Of a stretch of 31,159 nucleotides of DNA, positions 15,180 through 23,599 are shown piece by piece (position 1 is the first letter of the stretch; the number at the start of each line of letters is the position of its first letter). The stretch spans positions 1 through 31,159 of IMG/VR virus record IMGVR_UViG_3300007540_000054; one strand, 5' to 3'. This DNA comes from a virus. The position numbers and the translations under genes were made by a program. The notes below the pieces were generated by a model, which saw nothing but the letters and a program-made list of their open reading frames with translations, ran no database searches and had not been told where the DNA came from.

Positions 15180-16253
15180 ATGGCGAAAAAAACATCAAAG
15201 TCTCTCTCGGCAGCAGTGTCTGCCGAGATTAAGAGCAAATTTGATCTTAATAAATTTAAATCTTCTAAAGGTTTAGATAAAAACGTCAAATTTAAGGACC
15301 AAAATTGGATACCCTTATCCCCTGCTTTTCAAGAAGTAGCTGGTGTACCTGGTATCCCTATGGGTCATATTACTCTACTTAGAGGTCATTCTGATACTGG
15401 TAAAACAACAGCCTTACTAGAAAGTGCAGTTAATGCTCAGAAAATGGGGATATTACCTATTTTTATTATTACTGAGATGAAGTGGAATTGGGAACATGCT
15501 GCACAAATGGGGTTACAAGTTAATCTAATTAAAGATGAAGATGGTGAAATAGTAGATTATGAAGGAAACTTTATTTATGTAGATAGAGAAACCTTACATA
15601 CTATCGAAGATGTAGCTGCCTTTATTATGGATTTACAAAATGAACAGAAAAAAGGTAATCTACCTTATGATTTAGCTTTCTTCTGGGATTCAATTGGTTC
15701 TATACCTTGTGCTATGTCTGTTGAAAAGTTGAAGAATAACAATGAATGGAATGCCGGCGCTATGTCAACCCAATTTGGTAATACTGTTAATCAAAGTATT
15801 GTAATGTCTCGTAAAGAATCATCACCTTATACTAACACCTTAGTTTGTATAAACAAAGTTTGGACAGCAAAAGCTGAAGTACCTATGGGTCAACCCAAGA
15901 TGATGAATAAAGGTGGAATGGCTATGTGGTATGACGCAACTTTTGTAGTTACATTTGGTAATGTCTCAAATGCTGGTACATCTAAAATTAAAGCAATTAA
16001 AGGTGGTAAACAAGTAGAATGGGGTAAACGTACAAATTTACAAATTGACAAAAATCATGTCAATGGTATCCAATCAAGGGGAAAAATTGTAATGACTTCT
16101 CATGGTTTTATTGAAGATACTGACAAAGATAAAAATGCCTACAAAAAGAAACACCAAGATGAATGGTCTAAAGTCTTAGGGGGAGGAACATTTACCATTA
16201 TAGAAGATGATGAAGATGTAACCCCCGTACTTTATGACGTAGATGACTTATAA
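15180..16253 (+). CDS. uvsX: UvsX recombinase (RecA-like)
   Basis: 357 residues. Walker A is GHSDTGKTT with Lys75; FIITEMKWNWEHA carries the catalytic Glu region, and LAFFWDSIGSIP is Walker B. Overall order and the NxGxMAMWYDATFVV region match UvsX rather than cellular RecA. It forms filaments on gp32-coated ssDNA and starts strand invasion for recombination-dependent replication. The acidic C-terminus (IIEDDEDVTPVLYDVDDL) is usual for the family. A 9-bp GC-rich hairpin lies 25 nt inside the gene (see the separate entry). Start 2 nt after the gp32 stop. Confidence 0.92.
   Translation: MAKKTSKSLSAAVSAEIKSKFDLNKFKSSKGLDKNVKFKDQNWIPLSPAFQEVAGVPGIPMGHITLLRGHSDTGKTTALLESAVNAQKMGILPIFIITEMKWNWEHAAQMGLQVNLIKDEDGEIVDYEGNFIYVDRETLHTIEDVAAFIMDLQNEQKKGNLPYDLAFFWDSIGSIPCAMSVEKLKNNNEWNAGAMSTQFGNTVNQSIVMSRKESSPYTNTLVCINKVWTAKAEVPMGQPKMMNKGGMAMWYDATFVVTFGNVSNAGTSKIKAIKGGKQVEWGKRTNLQIDKNHVNGIQSRGKIVMTSHGFIEDTDKDKNAYKKKHQDEWSKVLGGGTFTIIEDDEDVTPVLYDVDDL
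15205..15228 (+). other. GC-rich RNA hairpin in the uvsX 5' coding region
   Basis: TCTCGGCAG (15205-15213) and CTGCCGAGA (15220-15228) pair perfectly over 9 bp around a 6-nt loop, starting 25 nt after the uvsX ATG. Much more GC-rich than the surroundings. Confidence 0.7.
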
Positions 16254-16263
16254 AACCTAAAAC

Positions 16264-17301
16264 ATGAAAAACAAAGAATTATTTAACCTCCTTAATGATA
16301 TTAAGGAGGATCAGGAAATACCAACTCAAAACCGACATGACCGGGTGCTTATAATCGATGCCCTTAACCTATTCTTCCGAAACTTTGCCATGATGAATAT
16401 GGTTAACCCTGATGGGATCCATGTTGGTGGTTTAGGTGGGTTTTTCCGTTCTTTGGGTGCCATGATTAAACAAACTAATCCTACTTCTGTTTATGTAGTA
16501 TTCGATGGAGCAGGTTCTACAGTAAACCGTAAGAACCTACTCTCAGAATATAAAGGTACTAGAAATTTACAGCGAATTACTAATTGGGAAGCCTTCGATA
16601 ATATTGAAGAAGAACATGACTCTAAAATAGATCAAATTGTACGTATAATACAATATTTAAAATTATTACCTGTTAAAACCACTATACTTGACAAAGTTGA
16701 AGCCGATGATATCATAGCGGTATTAGCTGAAGAACTAGTAGAAAAACATAATTCCACTTGTTTTATAGTATCATCTGATAAGGATTTTTTACAACTTGTA
16801 ACTGATAAAATAATTGTATATCGTCCTATGGAGAAAGAATATTATACCCCAAAAGTTGTAGAAGAGAAATTTGGTTTAAAACCTTCAAATTTTATTTTAC
16901 ATAAAACCTTGTTAGGAGATAACTCAGATAATATTCAAGGAATCAAGGGGTTAGGTGCAAAGGGTATATTCAAAAAATTCCCAGAATTAAAAACTCATGA
17001 TTTAACTTTAGAGGATATTTTTGATATTTCAGCTAGGAAATTTAAAGAACATATTATATATTCACGTATAGTACAGGAAAGAGCTCGTATTGAAACTAAT
17101 TATAAAGTTATGGATTTAAGCACCCCCATGATAGATGCTAAAGGGAGAGAACATATACATCATTTAATTAATGAAGATCTACCTAATTTTAACCCCGAAA
17201 TGTTTATTTCATTTTACAATGAAGATAAATTAGGGGGGATGATAAGAAATTTAGATACTTGGTTAAATGATATATTTGTTTTATTTCCAACTTATAAATA
17301 A
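16264..17301 (+). CDS. rnh: 5'-3' exonuclease / RNase H (FEN family)
   Basis: 345 residues, the T4 RNase H type nuclease that removes RNA primers and flaps on the lagging strand. Acidic metal-binding residues are all present: Asp32 in LIIDALN, Asp81 in VVFDGAG, Glu146, Asp148 and Asp149 in KVEADDI, Asp172 and Asp174 in SSDKDF, and Asp219 and Asp222 in LLGDNSDNIQGIKGLG, which also starts the helix-three-turn-helix DNA clamp. It is about 40 residues longer than T4 RNase H, mostly at the N-terminus. Adjacent to uvsX and upstream of the replicative helicase. Contains an unusual hairpin 23 nt inside its start. Confidence 0.9.
   Translation: MKNKELFNLLNDIKEDQEIPTQNRHDRVLIIDALNLFFRNFAMMNMVNPDGIHVGGLGGFFRSLGAMIKQTNPTSVYVVFDGAGSTVNRKNLLSEYKGTRNLQRITNWEAFDNIEEEHDSKIDQIVRIIQYLKLLPVKTTILDKVEADDIIAVLAEELVEKHNSTCFIVSSDKDFLQLVTDKIIVYRPMEKEYYTPKVVEEKFGLKPSNFILHKTLLGDNSDNIQGIKGLGAKGIFKKFPELKTHDLTLEDIFDISARKFKEHIIYSRIVQERARIETNYKVMDLSTPMIDAKGREHIHHLINEDLPNFNPEMFISFYNEDKLGGMIRNLDTWLNDIFVLFPTYK
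16287..16309 (+). other. Perfect hairpin in the rnh 5' coding region, SD/anti-SD-like arms
   Basis: CCTCCTTAAT (16287-16296) and ATTAAGGAGG (16300-16309) are perfectly complementary over 10 bp with a GAT loop. The 3' arm contains AGGAGG and the 5' arm CCTCC, like Shine-Dalgarno and its complement. Starts 23 nt after the ATG, close to the offset of the uvsX hairpin. Confidence 0.75.
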
Positions 17302-17321
17302 TGACATTAACATCTATTTCC

Positions 17322-17343
17322 TTCTTAATATATATAACCAAAA
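17322..17343 (+). promoter_or_regulatory. Candidate class B promoter
   Basis: TTCTTAATATATATAACC followed by AAAA, directly before the homing endonuclease start at 17350. Confidence 0.4.
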
Positions 17344-17349
17344 CATATT

Positions 17350-17967
17350 ATGGTAGTGTATTTAACAATACATTTACCTACGGGAAAAATGTATATAGGT
17401 AAAGATAAAAATAATCATCACCGCTACTTTGGAAGTGGTGTTAGTATTAAAAACATTATCAAAACTGAAGGTAGAGACAATTTAAGAAAATCTATTTTAG
17501 AAGAATGTAGTGATTTAGAAACCCTTATCCAACGATAAGAATATTGGTTAAATTATTACGATGTTGAAAACAACCCTATGTTTCTCAATAGAACTAATAA
17601 AGCATATGGTTGTAGTAGGCAAACAGAAGAGGGTAAAAGAAAGATTAGTGAAAATAGAACACCTTTTATTTGGACTAGGGAAATGCGTGAAAAAGCATCT
17701 AAACAAAGAATTGGAAAAACTAAAATCCACCTTAAAACTAGAAGTGATAAAGGAATCAAGCGTGGTAAAAGCCCTGGGGTATCCGGGGCATTAAAAACTA
17801 GGGATAGAAGTTACAGTTATAAAAAAGTAGGACAATATACACTAGATGGAAAATTAATTAAAACATATACATCAGCAAAAGAAGCAAAAAATGAAACTAA
17901 TATAAAAATACAAAATGCCCTTGTAAATAAAACAAAAAGTGCTGGTGGGTATATTTGGAAATATTAG
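17350..17967 (+). pseudogene. GIY-YIG homing endonuclease interrupted by an in-frame TAA
   Basis: The frame encodes 205 codons broken by TAA at 17536-17538 (codon 63). Before the stop: YLTIHLPTGKMYIG (the GIY-YIG core), HHRYFGSG and LEECSDLETLIQR. After it, in the same frame: EYWLNYYDVENNPMFLN, a continuation normal for phage GIY-YIG enzymes, then two NUMOD3-like repeats (GKRKISENRTP, REKASKQRIGK) and a C-terminal NUMOD1-type DNA-binding unit (TSAKEAKNETN ... SAGGYIWKY). Intact enzymes of this kind are free-standing mobile genes that cut phage DNA lacking them. The stop sits where Lys or Glu is expected, so one substitution would restore the gene. It lies between rnh and the helicase, as an insertion would. 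Confidence 0.8.
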
Positions 17968-17983
17968 GAATAAATCGTATATT
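17955..17983 (+). promoter_or_regulatory. Class A promoter of the helicase gene
   Basis: TTGGAA at 17955-17960, 17-nt spacer, TATATT at 17978-17983. It overlaps the end of the endonuclease gene and places transcription start around 17990, which supports a helicase start near 18007. Confidence 0.65.
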
Positions 17984-18006
17984 CCTATAGAAATAAGTTA
18001 TAAACA

Positions 18007-19398
18007 ATACTAAATTTAAACGTTATCACACTCCAATCAATAAATCAATACGGACATGACTTTCAAATTAAAGTACTATCTTCTCTATTAACTCATAAAG
18101 AGTTTTTAGTCAACATACATGATATCATATCTGAAGAATATTTTGAGAATCCTGCGATAGTATGGTCTATTAAAGAAGTAATCAAATACTTTGATAAGTA
18201 CCACACAGTTCCATCATTAGATATACTTAAAGTAGAATTACAAAAAGTAGATAATGAAGTACTACAAATATCAATTAAAGAACAACTAAAACAAGCTTAT
18301 GTTTCTTCAGATGATGATTTAGAATATGTACAAGAAGAATTTACAAATTTTTGTAAGAACCAACAATTGAAAAAGGCCTTAATGTCGTCTGTGGACTTAT
18401 TGAAAGCAGGCGATTTTGATGGTATTCGTTTTATTGTTGATAATGCCTTAAAAGCGGGACAAGATAAAAATTTAGGACATGAATATGTTAAAGACATTGA
18501 ATCTAGGTATAGAGAAAATTCAAGAGAAGTTATTCCCACTCCTTGGCCACGTATTAATGAATTACTACAGGGTGGACTTGGAAATGGTGATTTTGGTCTT
18601 ATATTTGGTAATCCTGGAGGGGGTAAGTCATGGTCGTTAGTTGCACTAGGGGGACATGCTGTAAGGTTAGGTTATAATGTTCTACATTATACTCTAGAAT
18701 TAGGTGAAGATTATGTTGGAAAGAGATATGATGCTTTTTTCACTAAAATACCAGTTAACAAAATAGATTCTTACAGAGATAAAATCGAAGAAATCATACC
18801 TCAACTACCTGGGAAATTAATAATTAAAGAATACCCAACAGGTAAGGCAACTATTTCAACTATTGAATCCCATATTGCAAAAGCAACTAGTATGGGGTCT
18901 AAACCTGATTTAGTAATTATTGATTATGTTGACCTTCTTTCATCAAAAAGGAAAAATAGGGAACGTAAGGATGAGATTGATGATATTTATACCAGCACTA
19001 AAGGATTAGCTCGACAATTAAACATCCCAGTTTGGTCTGTTTCTCAAGTTAATCGTGCAGGTGCTCAGGATAATATTATCCAAGGAGACAAAGCTGCAGG
19101 ATCTTATGATAAAATTATGATTACTGATTTCTGTATGTCTCTTTCACGCAAAAAAGAAGATAAAGTTAATAACACAGGTAGATTTCATATAATGAAAAAC
19201 AGATACGGAATGGATGGGCTTACTTTTGGTATAGATGCAGATACTTCAACTGGTCATTTTACAATTAAAAATGAGTATTTTGAAGGGGATGAAACAGAAC
19301 CCTTAGCCCCCACCACTAGGTCTAACCAGTTTGATACTAATGTTGATATCTTTGATAAAAACTTATTACGAAAGAAATTTTTTGAATTAAATCCCTAA
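18007..19398 (+). CDS. 41: Replicative DNA helicase, gp41/DnaB-like, start codon uncertain
   Basis: The frame is open from 18004 to TAA at 19398, giving about 463 residues from an ATA at 18007, close to the T4 gp41 length (475). The upstream 120 codons read as a real helicase N-domain (HDFQIKVLSSLLTHKEFLVNIHDII). No ATG, GTG or TTG occurs in frame until TTG at 18367, which would delete that domain. Walker A is GNPGGGKS with Lys207; Walker B is DLVIIDYVDLLS; RQLNIPVWSVSQVNRAG is the DnaB sensor helix. It unwinds DNA at the fork with the gp32/primase machinery. A non-standard start or an assembly error is possible. Confidence 0.85.
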   Translation: MLNLNVITLQSINQYGHDFQIKVLSSLLTHKEFLVNIHDIISEEYFENPAIVWSIKEVIKYFDKYHTVPSLDILKVELQKVDNEVLQISIKEQLKQAYVSSDDDLEYVQEEFTNFCKNQQLKKALMSSVDLLKAGDFDGIRFIVDNALKAGQDKNLGHEYVKDIESRYRENSREVIPTPWPRINELLQGGLGNGDFGLIFGNPGGGKSWSLVALGGHAVRLGYNVLHYTLELGEDYVGKRYDAFFTKIPVNKIDSYRDKIEEIIPQLPGKLIIKEYPTGKATISTIESHIAKATSMGSKPDLVIIDYVDLLSSKRKNRERKDEIDDIYTSTKGLARQLNIPVWSVSQVNRAGAQDNIIQGDKAAGSYDKIMITDFCMSLSRKKEDKVNNTGRFHIMKNRYGMDGLTFGIDADTSTGHFTIKNEYFEGDETEPLAPTTRSNQFDTNVDIFDKNLLRKKFFELNP

Positions 19399-19425
19399 AC
19401 CCTAATAAATATTAATAATTAAATA

Positions 19426-20406
19426 ATGATAAAAAAAAGTATATTTGACCCAAGTGAAGATGTTAGAGGAAACGATTATCCTCATTTATTAAAATACGCC
19501 AATGTTATATGGGAAGCCTTTTGGACACCTGAACACTTTGACTATGATAAAGACGTAAGAGATTTTAAAACAAAACTAAAACCCCACGAACAAGAGGCTA
19601 TTAAAAGGTCAATGTTATGTATAGGAGTAGTAGAAAATAAAGTTAAAACTTCTTGGGCACGGGTCGATTTAAGATTACCAAAAACCGAAATAGCAGATGC
19701 TGGGCATGTATTTGCAGGTAATGAGGTGGTACATAGGAGAACTTATAAACAAGGGTTGGATTTACTAGGTTTAGATATTATGTTCGAAAACATAATGGAT
19801 ATCCCTCAAGTAGCAGGTAGAATTAATTACCTTAACAAATATTTAAAAGGGTATACTTCTAGATCTAATAAGGAATTTACAAAATCCTTAATTCTATTTA
19901 CCCTATTAGTAGAAAATGCTAGTCTTTTTGCTAACTTTTTAACTATATCCTCTTTTGGTAAATATAAAAATGTTTTTACTAACTTTACTGCTGTTGTAAA
20001 TGCAACTAGTAAAGAAGAAGCAATCCACGCCCAATTTGGAGCAGAACTAATTAAAATAATTAAAGAAGAAAACCCAGAATGGTTTGATGGTGAAATGGAG
20101 AACAAAATTCGCAGGAACATTAGAAAAGCATATAAGGCGGAAGAAGAGTTAATAGATTGGGTATTTGAAAAAGGGGAATTAGATTTTATGCCTAAAAATA
20201 TTATAAAAGAATACACAAAACAAAGATTAAATCACGGTTTAGAATTAATAGGGTATGAAAAAGAATACGAAGTAGATAAAGAACTATTAAAATTAACAGA
20301 ATACTTTGATAGAATGGCTAAAGCACCCATATCTTTCGATTTCTTCGCACAGAAAAGCACAGATTATAATAAAACAAATTTAATTACTGAAGACGCATGG
20401 GATTAG
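19426..20406 (+). CDS. nrdB: Ribonucleotide reductase class I small subunit (NrdB)
   Basis: 326 residues. The di-iron ligands are visible: Glu70 in VVENKV (Asp in many R2 proteins), Glu100 and His103 in NEVVHRRTY, with the radical Tyr107 in the usual place, then Glu in LLVENASLF and the EEAIHAQFG ligands. So the tyrosyl radical type is retained. It supplies the radical to NrdA for making deoxynucleotides during phage replication. Gene order is nrdB then nrdA with a 10-nt overlap, the reverse of many bacterial operons but frequent in phages. The C-terminus ends EDAWD, a plausible NrdA-binding tail. Confidence 0.92.
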   Translation: MIKKSIFDPSEDVRGNDYPHLLKYANVIWEAFWTPEHFDYDKDVRDFKTKLKPHEQEAIKRSMLCIGVVENKVKTSWARVDLRLPKTEIADAGHVFAGNEVVHRRTYKQGLDLLGLDIMFENIMDIPQVAGRINYLNKYLKGYTSRSNKEFTKSLILFTLLVENASLFANFLTISSFGKYKNVFTNFTAVVNATSKEEAIHAQFGAELIKIIKEENPEWFDGEMENKIRRNIRKAYKAEEELIDWVFEKGELDFMPKNIIKEYTKQRLNHGLELIGYEKEYEVDKELLKLTEYFDRMAKAPISFDFFAQKSTDYNKTNLITEDAWD

Positions 20407-22115
20407 ACTTACAATGGCTTAAAGATAAAGAACAAGTAGAAATGTTAAAGAGGGGGTATCTAAATGAAAATGAAACCCCCGAAGATAGATTCCAAGCTAT
20501 CTGTGACGCAATACAAAAATATTCCAACCAACTAGTAAAAACCCCAGAATCAAAGGAGTATGTTAAAGGTATAGGAAAAAGATTTGAAGAATATATATCT
20601 AAGGGGTGGACATCATTTTCAACCCCAATCATACGGTCTTTCGGGTCAGAATTTAACCTACCTATTAGTTGTAACCACACCATATTAGAGGATTCTATGG
20701 ATGGAATATACCGAAGACTTTACGAAACCGGGATACTAGCAAGTAAAGGATCAGGCACCGCCGTAAATATTTCAGATTTAAGACCTATGGGTTCACTTAT
20801 AGAATCTGGTGGGGAAGCTAATAGTATAATTGATTGGATGGAATTGTATGCCGATATGATAGCAAAAACAGCCCAAAATTCACAAAGAAGAGGTTTTATT
20901 ACCTTCTATTTAGATGCTGATCATCCTGAGATTATGGATTTTTTAGATATAGGTACAGAAAGAGTTCCTAAGGATAAACAAAGATTCTTATCTACTATTA
21001 CAACCGCCGTAACTTTACCTGAAGGGTTTAGACAAGCTTTAAAGGATGGAGATATTGAGAAACGTAAAATATTTACTAAAATTTTAAATACTAGGAAAGA
21101 AGCAGGTTTCCCTTATATTTTAGATATTGAAAATTCTAATAAAGGGATATGTCAATCTTACCAAGACAAAGGTATTAAAATCAGAAACTCCAACATTTGT
21201 ATTGAAGCCACAGAATATGCTGATTATGAAAAAACATTTGCATGTTGTTTATCTTCAATAGTAGTATACCATTGGGATGAAATTAAAAAAGATCCTAATT
21301 TCTTATTTGATATGAATATTGCACTTGATTGTGTTATTGAAGAATATATTGAAAAGGGTAGAAAAATTAAAGGTATAGAATCTGCAATAAAATTTGCAGA
21401 GGAACATAGAACTATAGGTATAGGGATATCTGCATTTCATTCTTATTTACAAAAAAATAATGTAATATTTGGTTCATTACCTTCATTTAACATTAACAAC
21501 GATATTTTCTCTACTATGAGAAAAGAAGGAGATAGAGCCTCTAAGTGGATGGCACAACATTTTGGTGAACCTAAGATGTTAGAAGGGTATGGTGAACGTA
21601 ACACAAGTCGTATGGCACAAGCTCCTAAAAAATCAACTAGTTTTATTGATGGGGGTATAACAATGGCTTACAGTGAAGGTATTGAACCTCATAAAATAAA
21701 TTACGGGGAAAAGATGGTTGCCAAAATTCAAGTAGAGTGGAAAAATAGAGAATTAGAAGCATTACTAAAATCAAAAGGTAAGGATACAGAAGATACATGG
21801 GATAGTATCCTAATACATGGAGGATCAGTACAACATTTAAGTTTCCTGAGTGGGCACGAAAAGGATGTGTTTAAAACATTTCATGAGATATCACAAGTAG
21901 ATGTAATTAATTTAGCGGCACAAAGACAAAATTATATAGATATGGGTCAATCAATTAATTTAGCAATTCACCCCGAAGCGGCTGCTAAAGATGTAATTAA
22001 ACTACACTTAGATGCATTTGATAAGGGTTTAAAATCCCTATATTACCAATTTAACTTAAACGCCGCTCAACAATTTTCACAAGACTTGTTAACCTGCAGT
22101 GCGTGTGAAGGATAA
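20397..22115 (+). CDS. nrdA: Ribonucleotide reductase class I large subunit (NrdA)
   Basis: 572 residues, shorter than the usual 700-800 because the N-terminal ATP-cone regulatory domain is absent; the protein begins directly in the catalytic part. Active-site residues are all present: Cys92 in NLPISCNH, Asn266-x-Cys268-x-Glu270 in RNSNICIE (thiyl radical site), Cys283 in FACCLSS, the Tyr549-Tyr550 radical path in SLYYQFN, and the C-terminal CSAC pair (Cys567, Cys570) that reduces the active site. Without the cone, dATP overall inhibition should be lost, which suits a phage. Begins within the end of nrdB (ATG at 20397). Confidence 0.93.
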   Translation: MGLDLQWLKDKEQVEMLKRGYLNENETPEDRFQAICDAIQKYSNQLVKTPESKEYVKGIGKRFEEYISKGWTSFSTPIIRSFGSEFNLPISCNHTILEDSMDGIYRRLYETGILASKGSGTAVNISDLRPMGSLIESGGEANSIIDWMELYADMIAKTAQNSQRRGFITFYLDADHPEIMDFLDIGTERVPKDKQRFLSTITTAVTLPEGFRQALKDGDIEKRKIFTKILNTRKEAGFPYILDIENSNKGICQSYQDKGIKIRNSNICIEATEYADYEKTFACCLSSIVVYHWDEIKKDPNFLFDMNIALDCVIEEYIEKGRKIKGIESAIKFAEEHRTIGIGISAFHSYLQKNNVIFGSLPSFNINNDIFSTMRKEGDRASKWMAQHFGEPKMLEGYGERNTSRMAQAPKKSTSFIDGGITMAYSEGIEPHKINYGEKMVAKIQVEWKNRELEALLKSKGKDTEDTWDSILIHGGSVQHLSFLSGHEKDVFKTFHEISQVDVINLAAQRQNYIDMGQSINLAIHPEAAAKDVIKLHLDAFDKGLKSLYYQFNLNAAQQFSQDLLTCSACEG

Positions 22116-22119
22116 TATC

Positions 22120-22138
22120 TTTTATATTTATAATAAAA
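22120..22138 (+). promoter_or_regulatory. Candidate class B promoter
   Basis: TTTTATATTTATAATAAAA, a best-match copy, 9 nt before the ATG at 22148 and right after the nrdA stop. Confidence 0.5.
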
Positions 22139-22147
22139 CATCAAATT

Positions 22148-22339
22148 ATGAAAAAATTTTTAAATGGAATTAAAGAATGGGTATTTGCTAATGGTATTAC
22201 AGGTATTGGTTTTGGCTTAGTTGGGATTTATTTTCTTATAAACGGTCAAAATTTATTTGCAGGTATAGGTTTAGGGGTGTTATTTACTCGTAATTGGGAT
22301 TGGATAGTATCTAAATTTAAGTCATTGTTTAATAATTAA
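22148..22339 (+). CDS. Small membrane protein (63 aa) beside the lysis genes
   Basis: Basic amphipathic start (MKKFLNGIKEWVF) followed by two hydrophobic stretches (GITGIGFGLVGIYFLI and LFAGIGLGVLF) and a basic end (WIVSKFKSLFNN). This looks like a two-helix membrane protein. Position before the endolysin suggests a role in lysis (for example an antiholin or second holin), but a bona fide holin lies downstream, so this is only a guess. It is followed directly by a strong intrinsic terminator. Confidence 0.65.
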   Translation: MKKFLNGIKEWVFANGITGIGFGLVGIYFLINGQNLFAGIGLGVLFTRNWDWIVSKFKSLFNN

Positions 22340-22360
22340 CCCTTCTTTAAAAAAAATTAA

Positions 22361-22391
22361 AAGGAAACGATTAACGTTTCCTTTTTTTTTT
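22361..22391 (+). terminator. Intrinsic terminator between the small membrane gene and the endolysin
   Basis: AAGGAAACG (22361-22369) pairs with CGTTTCCTT (22375-22383) around ATTAA and runs into about ten T residues. A class B promoter begins 14 nt later, so the endolysin unit is independently transcribed. Confidence 0.9.
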
Positions 22392-22404
22392 GTTTTTTTG
22401 GTTT

Positions 22405-22425
22405 TTCTTTATATGTATAATAAAA
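22405..22425 (+). promoter_or_regulatory. Candidate class B promoter of the endolysin unit
   Basis: TTCTTTATATGTATAATAAA directly after the intrinsic terminator. The ATG at 22413 lies inside this box, which argues that translation starts at 22488. Confidence 0.5.
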
Positions 22426-22487
22426 TACACTTTAGTGTTAGTTTTAATAGTAAAAATATTTTAATTATAAAACCACAAAGTGTAGAT

Positions 22488-23105
22488 ATGAGCCTACAAA
22501 GTTTACAACAAAAATTAAAAATTACAACTGACGGTATATTTGGACCTGATACTTTACACGCAAGCATGTTATACTTCAATCTCACCCCTGAAAGAGCTTC
22601 TCATTTCTTTGCTCAAGTATCCCATGAAACCGCCAATTTTAAATATTTTGTTGAAAATTTAAATTATTCCACTAAGGGCCTTAATAGTATTTTCCCCAAA
22701 TATTTTAAAAGAGTGGGTAGAAACCCAACTAGATACCATAGAAACCCTGAAAAGATAGCAAATCTTGTATATGCCAATAGAATGGGAAATGGTAATGAAG
22801 AATCAGGAGATGGTTGGAAATATAGAGGGAGAGGAGCAATTCAACTCACAGGAAAAAATAATTACGAATTATTTTCTAAATATATTAATAATCCTGAAGT
22901 ATTAACTAACCCTGATATAGTAGCAACTTTATATCCCTTTGAATCTGCCATATTTTTCTTTGATACTAATAAACTTTGGGACATTTGTGATAAAGGAGTT
23001 ACAGATGGAGTAATATTATCCTTAACAAAAAGAATTAATGGTGGTACTAATGGGCTCTCAGATAGAATAAATAAAACCCATAAATATTACGAATACATTA
23101 AATAG
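22488..23105 (+). CDS. Endolysin, GH19 chitinase/lysozyme family
   Basis: 205 residues from the ATG at 22488. The residues SLQSLQQKLKITTDGIFGPDTL form a short peptidoglycan-binding-like repeat; then comes the GH19 catalytic domain with FFAQVSHETANF (catalytic Glu47) and the typical YRGRGAIQLTGKNNY segment. This enzyme cuts glycan strands of peptidoglycan at lysis. The frame continues upstream to a TTG at 22398 and an ATG at 22413, but those codons overlap the promoter and add no recognisable domain, so I chose 22488. Neighbour of the holin 11 nt downstream. Confidence 0.85.
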   Translation: MSLQSLQQKLKITTDGIFGPDTLHASMLYFNLTPERASHFFAQVSHETANFKYFVENLNYSTKGLNSIFPKYFKRVGRNPTRYHRNPEKIANLVYANRMGNGNEESGDGWKYRGRGAIQLTGKNNYELFSKYINNPEVLTNPDIVATLYPFESAIFFFDTNKLWDICDKGVTDGVILSLTKRINGGTNGLSDRINKTHKYYEYIK

Positions 23106-23116
23106 TTTATTATACG

Positions 23117-23536
23117 ATGAAAACCTCACTTATACTTACATTATCCTTGACAACAGCCCTAGCATTTATAGGAACCTATTTTTTAGACCTAACAGCCGAC
23201 AATTTAGAACAATACCTTTCAGTAAGTTTTGTAGTATTTCTTGATGGTTTCTTTGGCATTTGGGCAGGGGCAAAAAGAGAAGGATTCCAAACTCGTAAAG
23301 CCATTAAAGTTATAAAAACATTTGTATTTTGGATATTAATGCTATCCGCTATACTTACAATCGAAAAAGGATTTTCAGGTACTTCATGGTTAAGTGAAAC
23401 AATTATGGCTCCCTTCTTAGTATTTCAATTAATATCTACTTTTAAAAATGCTTCTATGGTTGGGTTAGTAAAAAATGATTTATTAGTAAAAATATTAGAT
23501 AAATTAGATAAACATAAAGGAGAAAGAATGGTATAA
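23117..23536 (+). CDS. Phage holin
   Basis: 139 residues with about four hydrophobic segments: residues 3-22, 35-51 (LSVSFVVFLDGFFGIWA), 66-84 and 92-110, followed by a charged tail (NDLLVKILDKLDKHKGERMV). The FLDGFFGIWAGAKREGFQTRKAIKVI stretch is the typical pattern of the toxin-secretion/phage-lysis holin family. It would open the inner membrane for the GH19 endolysin encoded 11 nt upstream. The basic C-terminus faces the cytoplasm in this family. Confidence 0.75.
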   Translation: MKTSLILTLSLTTALAFIGTYFLDLTADNLEQYLSVSFVVFLDGFFGIWAGAKREGFQTRKAIKVIKTFVFWILMLSAILTIEKGFSGTSWLSETIMAPFLVFQLISTFKNASMVGLVKNDLLVKILDKLDKHKGERMV

Positions 23537-23599
23537 TTAAAAACCATATTTTTTCAAAATGGGTTGGTTTATTTAAAACTTTTTTTTATATTATCAAGT

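Noticed and set aside
17536-17538. Alternative genetic code with TAA read as an amino acid
   Set aside because: TAA, TAG and TGA all end other intact genes in the window (for example 17301, 6136, 12023), so the endonuclease stop is better explained as a single mutation or readthrough.
17556-17794. Overlapping ORFs on both strands within the GIY-YIG gene
   Set aside because: They arise in other frames of the interrupted endonuclease and show no motifs of their own.
22398-22487. Earlier starts for the endolysin (TTG 22398, ATG 22413)
   Set aside because: These codons overlap a promoter-like box directly after a terminator, and the extra residues match no domain; 22488 begins a normal peptidoglycan-binding motif.
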